Positions 60,316 through 64,000 of a stretch of DNA of 64,000 nucleotides are shown piece by piece. The stretch covers positions 1 through 64,000 of the forward strand of contig CAZGMK010000005.1 of the NCBI GenBank assembly GCA_964526835.1, written 5' to 3'. Position numbers and translations under genes: made by a program. Under the pieces are notes generated by a model. The model ran no database searches. It saw only the letters and a program-made list of their open reading frames with translations, and was not told where the DNA came from. The stretch is from DAOSXA01 sp964526835. GTDB lineage: Bacteria; Zixibacteria; MSB-5A5; GN15; FEB-12. Numbering within the stretch: position 1 is the stretch's first letter; the number at the start of each line of letters is the position of its first letter.

Positions 60316-61508
60316 TTGAGTAGGCCTTGGTAGTGCTGTTCCCCGAGAGGCATGGTTTGGAGCCTCTTCTCTGCGGCGGCTCTGTCGACAGGCTTAATCG
60401 TCGATCGATACTCGTCTTTGTTGGTTACAAAGACCCAGTCGAGCGAATCATCGAATAGGTCAATCAAGTAAGGTGCATGCGTAGTGAAGAGAGTCTGAGG
60501 AGGATTAGGTGAGTCCTTTAGCAAATCCAGGATCCTTCTCAAGATACCAGCATATATGCCGTTCTCAGGTTCCTCAAGTATGACAAACGGTTTGTAGGGG
60601 TGTGAGAGGCGTGGAGCGACCAAGAGCACATAGACAATCGCCAGGAACCGTATCGTCCCGTCGGATAGCATGTAGGCTGGGAGACGATTACGTGCTCTGT
60701 CCTCAAACACCATGAAGACCTGCTTCTCATTGCCTGCGCCAAAGAAGTTGATCACTTCGACAGACGGTTCGATTGCCTGCAAGCACTCGATTATGCTCCG
60801 ATATGTCATCTCGTCCGATTGCTTCACTTGATACAATGCAGATGAGAGACCCTGACCTTGCGGACCAAGTACGACTTGATTCGGAGTGTATGATGGATCC
60901 TCAAGTGCCTGGCGTTCAAATGAGAAGTAGGACCAGTTATTCATGTAGCGTCTGAATCCATTCGCAAGCGCGTTTGATTTGAGGTCGTAGAGTCGACTGA
61001 GCATAGTCTGTCCACGGGGGGACGTTGTAGCTACATACGGGTCATGCTCGCCAGACTTGTATTTGTCTTCGTGTAGCAGCTTGACGCCATCGCGCTCGTT
61101 GTTAAGGAGTGTGGTCTCCGGGAATCCCGGGCCATCTACGACAAGTTCCTCTCTATCCACTTCCAGAACGGGGTTCTGCGGCAATAGCCCTGCCCCAACT
61201 CTCTCAAGAGCGAGAGTATATGTGTAAGTGTAGCTGTCGTCGCTTTCGGCGGAGGGAAGCTCCGCTTCAATTACGAATTCAACCCTGTTCTTGTTGTAGG
61301 ACCAGTTTGTTATGGCTGAAGGTGCTACCCGGAGTATGTCCACGCTCTGTCTGAGATCGAACCAGCTGGTGAGACCCAGAAAACGAAGAGCCTTGCACAG
61401 ATTGGTTTTGCCCGAGTTGTTCATTCCGACAAGCAAGTTCCTTGGTCCTGGCTCAAACTCCGTCTGCAACCAGGAAAGGAAATTCTCAACCTTGATCTTC
61501 TTAATCAT
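60312..61508 (-). CDS. OLD/RecF-type AAA ATPase paired with Toprim protein
   Basis: A 398-residue ABC-like ATPase. Walker A GMNNSGKT (28-35) and KIKVENFLSW mark the N-terminal lobe; the ABC signature-like LSDGTIRFLA is at 281-290, Walker B FVILEEPENG at 308-317 and the H-loop TTHAPYLID at 342-350. Residues 60-270 form the lid/arm region without a long coiled coil. It ends MPLGEQHYQGLLK, resembling the C-termini of ATPases paired with DUF4276 proteins. Two sampled 60-base lines inside contain 27-28 G+C, against 33 in the neighbouring photolyase operon. GGAG lies before the ATG at 61508. A defence function is inferred; a housekeeping repair role is the alternative. Confidence 0.8.
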   Translation of the reverse strand: MIKKIKVENFLSWLQTEFEPGPRNLLVGMNNSGKTNLCKALRFLGLTSWFDLRQSVDILRVAPSAITNWSYNKNRVEFVIEAELPSAESDDSYTYTYTLALERVGAGLLPQNPVLEVDREELVVDGPGFPETTLLNNERDGVKLLHEDKYKSGEHDPYVATTSPRGQTMLSRLYDLKSNALANGFRRYMNNWSYFSFERQALEDPSYTPNQVVLGPQGQGLSSALYQVKQSDEMTYRSIIECLQAIEPSVEVINFFGAGNEKQVFMVFEDRARNRLPAYMLSDGTIRFLAIVYVLLVAPRLSHPYKPFVILEEPENGIYAGILRRILDLLKDSPNPPQTLFTTHAPYLIDLFDDSLDWVFVTNKDEYRSTIKPVDRAAAEKRLQTMPLGEQHYQGLLK

Positions 61509-61616
61509 TCTCTAGCTCCAAACGACAGTTTGTTAGCCCGAAAGGCCCTCCAAAGTATCGTCGATAGTGACTGCATCGTCAACCTCAAACAACCAGGTTC
61601 AAGAACAATCCGCCTG

Positions 61617-61645
61617 TTGCGGCTAGACCAACAGCTCACTATCTT
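61617..61645 (+). promoter_or_regulatory. Promoter of the asparaginase gene
   Basis: TTGCGG (61617-61622), 17 bp, TATCTT (61640-61645). The -10 ends 9 bases before ATG 61655, giving at most a 2-3-base leader. Confidence 0.45.
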
Positions 61646-61654
61646 GGATGCTCA

Positions 61655-62680
61655 ATGAGATTGACGCAGACCGGATGCCAGGCCGCCAGCATCTATCGCG
61701 GCGACGAAATCGAGGCTATCCACTGTGCCTCGGTAGCGGTCGTCAACGGAGAGGGAAAGCTGACCCACTACTTCGGCGATCCCGAGTTTGTCACCATGAT
61801 GCGCTCGGCCATCAAGCCGTTTCAGCTCCTGCCGCTGATTCTCTCCGGCGCCGCCGACCATTACCGGTTCTCGCCCCGCCAGCTTGCCATCATGGCCGGG
61901 TCGCACTGCGGTACTGATGAGCATGTCGAGGTAGTCCGCCAGAATCTGGCCGCGGCCGACAACGAACCCGGCCTGCTTCAATGCGGCGCCCACTGGCCTC
62001 TCGGAATGCAGGCCGCCGGGGAGTACCCCGTCCGCGGAGAGGACAGGGATTCGCTGCGCCATAACTGCAGTGGCAAGCACTCCGGTTTTTTGGCCCTCGC
62101 CCGATTCATGAAGCGCCCGGTTGAGGAGTATCTCGAACCCGAAGACAAGCCCCAGCAGGTCGTCAAGCAGATGGTGAGTGACTTCACGGAATTCCCGATG
62201 GAACGTATGCCCACCGGCGTCGATGGATGCAGCGCTCCCAATTTCCCGCTGGCCCTTCACAATGTTGCCCTGGCTTTCATGAAGCTTGCTACCGGTCATG
62301 GCCTGGATGGATCACTGGCCGAAGCCGCCGAGCGTATCCGCTCAGCCATGTTGACGCACCCGGTCATGGTTTCCGGCCGCGGGCGCTTTGACCTGGCGCT
62401 GTCACAGGCTGTGCCTGATCGGCTAGTTTGCAAGATCGGCGCAGAGGCGGTGGAGGGGATCGGCCTGACTGAGCCGCCGATCGGCATTGCGGTCAAGATC
62501 CACGACGGCGGTGAGCGCGCCCTTGGTCCGGTTGTGGTTGAAGTTCTCAGGCAATTGAGTATATTACGCGTGCCGGAGGACATATCGTCGATTCGACCTT
62601 ATGTTCAGCCGGCGGTGCGCAACGCTCGTGGCATTGTCACCGGGCATATCGTACCGGACTTCAGACTGATGAATGCATGA
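61655..62680 (+). CDS. R. etli-type (thermolabile) L-asparaginase
   Basis: A 341-residue member of the L-asparaginase II family of the Rhizobium etli type, unlike the E. coli enzymes. RSAIKPFQLLP (about 50-60) gives the Ser-Lys dyad, HCGTDEHV the next conserved block, HNCSGKHSGFL (131-141 region) and GVDGCSAPNF carry the zinc/active-site Cys-Lys-Cys set, and KIGAEAVEG the downstream Lys. It hydrolyses asparagine to aspartate and ammonia. The start is fixed by MRLTQTGCQAASIYRGDEIE and a near-leaderless promoter. It lies directly beyond the divergent ATPase-Toprim module. Confidence 0.88.
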   Translation: MRLTQTGCQAASIYRGDEIEAIHCASVAVVNGEGKLTHYFGDPEFVTMMRSAIKPFQLLPLILSGAADHYRFSPRQLAIMAGSHCGTDEHVEVVRQNLAAADNEPGLLQCGAHWPLGMQAAGEYPVRGEDRDSLRHNCSGKHSGFLALARFMKRPVEEYLEPEDKPQQVVKQMVSDFTEFPMERMPTGVDGCSAPNFPLALHNVALAFMKLATGHGLDGSLAEAAERIRSAMLTHPVMVSGRGRFDLALSQAVPDRLVCKIGAEAVEGIGLTEPPIGIAVKIHDGGERALGPVVVEVLRQLSILRVPEDISSIRPYVQPAVRNARGIVTGHIVPDFRLMNA

Positions 62681-62820
62681 TGAATACGCCCGTTTCCAGA
62701 CTCGATCATCCCGCCCATCTGGGGCTGGACTTCTATCGTCTGAGAATCAAAGACTCCATTTGAGACTCGCTCCGCATTTCATCCTCGCAAAACTGTTCTG
62801 GACGAATTAAGGAGTGAGTC

Positions 62821-64000
62821 ATGGAGAAGCGTCGTCAACCATCCGAGCCATATCGCATCAAGTCAGTCGAACCGATAGCTCTGCACAGCCGAAAGGAGCG
62901 CCTGCAACGGCTGCAACAGGCCAACTACAATATCTTCAAAGTCGACGGAGAGGATATCTACATCGATCTGCTTACCGACAGCGGCACTTCCGCCATGTCG
63001 GTACAGCAGTGGGCGGCGCTCATGCTTGGTGATGAGACTTATGCCGGCGCCAAATCCTTCCGCAAGTTCGAAGCCACGGTCCGGGACATTACCGGCAAGA
63101 AGCACATTATCCCATGTCATCAGGGCCGGTCGGCCGAGAACCTGGTCTTTTCCACAATGGTGATGCAGGGTCAGTATGTGATTAACAACACTCACTTCGA
63201 TACCACCCGGGGTAACACTCAGCACAAGGGCGGCATTGCCGTCGATCTGCCTTGTCCGGCGGCCTGCACCGATGACGACGTGCCGTTCAAGGGCGACATG
63301 GATGTTCATCGTCTCGATAAGCTGATTCACGACAAGGGCCGCGAGGCGATAGCCATGGTCATTATGACTATTACCAACAACTCGGTGGGCGGGCAGCCGG
63401 TGTCGATGGCGAATATCAGGGAGACCGCCGAAATCTGTCGTAAGCACAACCTGCCCCTCTTCTTTGACTGCGCCCGGTTCGCCGAGAACGCCTTCTTCAT
63501 CAAGCGCGATGAGCCCGGATACGAAGACAGCTCTATCGAAGCCATCAGCAAGGAGATGTTCTCCTATTGCGACGGCGCGATGATGTCGGCCAAGAAGGAC
63601 GGCCTGGCCAACATCGGCGGATTCATCGCCGTCAATGACGACGGGTTTGCGGCCAGGCTACGCGAGCTTCTGATCCTGGTCGAAGGTTTCCCGACCTACG
63701 GAGGATTGGCCGGGCGCGATCTGGAGGTTCTTTCCGTGGGGCTGCGCGAGGTCATGGACCACGATTACCTGGACTACCGCATAGCGCAGGTTGCGTACTT
63801 CGGCCAGGTGCTCAAGGATGTGGGGGTTCCTATCGTTGAGCCGACGGGGGGCCATGCGGTCTTTTGTGACGCTGGCAAGCTGCTGCAGCACATCCCGGCT
63901 GATCAGTTTCCCGGCCAGTCACTCACTGTGGCGCTGTATGCCGAGGGGGGAATCCGAGTCGTGGAGATCGGTTCGCTCATGTTCGGTGGGATCGATCCGA
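62821..64000 (+). CDS. tnaA: Tryptophanase (partial, cut by window end)
   Basis: A 393-residue open frame starting at ATG 62821 and still open at the right edge; a full enzyme has about 460-470 residues. YRIKSVEPI, IDLLTDSGTSAMS, HQGRSAEN, FDTTRGNTQHKGG and SAKKDGLANIGGF (PLP Lys258, in line with Lys257/Lys270 of TPL/TnaA) place it in the beta-eliminating lyase family. EGFPTYGGLAGRDLEV and GIRVVEIGSLMFG fit tryptophanase (VEIGS) better than tyrosine phenol-lyase (MERG). It would split tryptophan to indole, pyruvate and ammonia. AAGGAGTGAGTC precedes the ATG. Confidence 0.85.
   Translation, partial: MEKRRQPSEPYRIKSVEPIALHSRKERLQRLQQANYNIFKVDGEDIYIDLLTDSGTSAMSVQQWAALMLGDETYAGAKSFRKFEATVRDITGKKHIIPCHQGRSAENLVFSTMVMQGQYVINNTHFDTTRGNTQHKGGIAVDLPCPAACTDDDVPFKGDMDVHRLDKLIHDKGREAIAMVIMTITNNSVGGQPVSMANIRETAEICRKHNLPLFFDCARFAENAFFIKRDEPGYEDSSIEAISKEMFSYCDGAMMSAKKDGLANIGGFIAVNDDGFAARLRELLILVEGFPTYGGLAGRDLEVLSVGLREVMDHDYLDYRIAQVAYFGQVLKDVGVPIVEPTGGHAVFCDAGKLLQHIPADQFPGQSLTVALYAEGGIRVVEIGSLMFGGIDP

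Overview
The window looks like a chromosomal segment from a Gram-negative bacterium of the Fibrobacteres-Chlorobi-Bacteroidetes (FCB) side of the tree, most likely candidate phylum Zixibacteria. This is inferred from four things: a very large SprA/Sov-type outer-membrane translocon, C-terminal type IX secretion (T9SS) sorting domains, secreted proteins ending in paired dockerin-like modules with the motif DISDLVYLV-x-YMF-x-GGP, and a base composition that looks moderately high in GC. No rRNA, tRNA, CRISPR array, transposase or prophage was found. About fifty protein genes are supported.

Layout. 0.3-10.4 kb: an SbcC/Rad50-type ATPase overlapping a membrane-anchored SNase-like nuclease, then a run of exported proteins (T9SS cargo, two paralogous dockerin-like proteins, a TPR lipoprotein, a FlgD-like Ig protein) around an NtrC-type sigma-54 response regulator. 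10.6-14.6 kb: an HNH nuclease, then a compact polyamine operon (XRE-cupin regulator, speD, PLP decarboxylase, speE) with a promoter and twin palindromic operator-like sites. 14.7-23.7 kb: an outer-membrane protein, mazG, valS, recG, a DUF1844 protein and murB. 23.8-34.7 kb: sprA, selA-selB (selenocysteine insertion) and an overlapping amidohydrolase. 34.8-39.0 kb: an NfeD protease/slipin pair, a dCMP deaminase-like protein and glutamine synthetase. 39.0-44.8 kb: a gene-poor, repeat-bearing stretch with a 1104-residue dockerin-like secreted protein and a GIY-YIG gene bracketed by two 132-bp direct repeats. 44.8-49.5 kb: a CitF-like CoA transferase, a succinyl-CoA-synthetase-like pair and a glutamine cyclotransferase lipoprotein. 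49.5-54.2 kb (minus strand): a surface-protein cluster of DUF378, triple DUF4397 with a T9SS tail, fasciclin, DUF4397 lipoprotein and a second DUF378.

54.4-59.7 kb is a tightly coupled light-response operon: a CarH/LitR-like B12-binding MerR regulator, class II photolyase, SRPBCC protein, NAD(P)-binding/DUF2867 protein and DUF523-DUF1722 protein, with four-base overlaps between the last four genes. Next, on the opposite strand and with visibly lower GC, is a two-gene ATPase plus Toprim-like module (59.7-61.5 kb) resembling OLD/PARIS-type defence cassettes. The window ends with an R. etli-type asparaginase and a tryptophanase cut by the right edge.

At the regulatory level, many genes have a recognisable TTGAC-like -35, a 16-18 bp spacer and a TA---T -10. 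In at least six cases the -10 ends only 5-8 bases before the ATG and no Shine-Dalgarno is visible, so leaderless transcripts may be common. All functions are assigned by reading motifs and recalled family features; no database search was possible.
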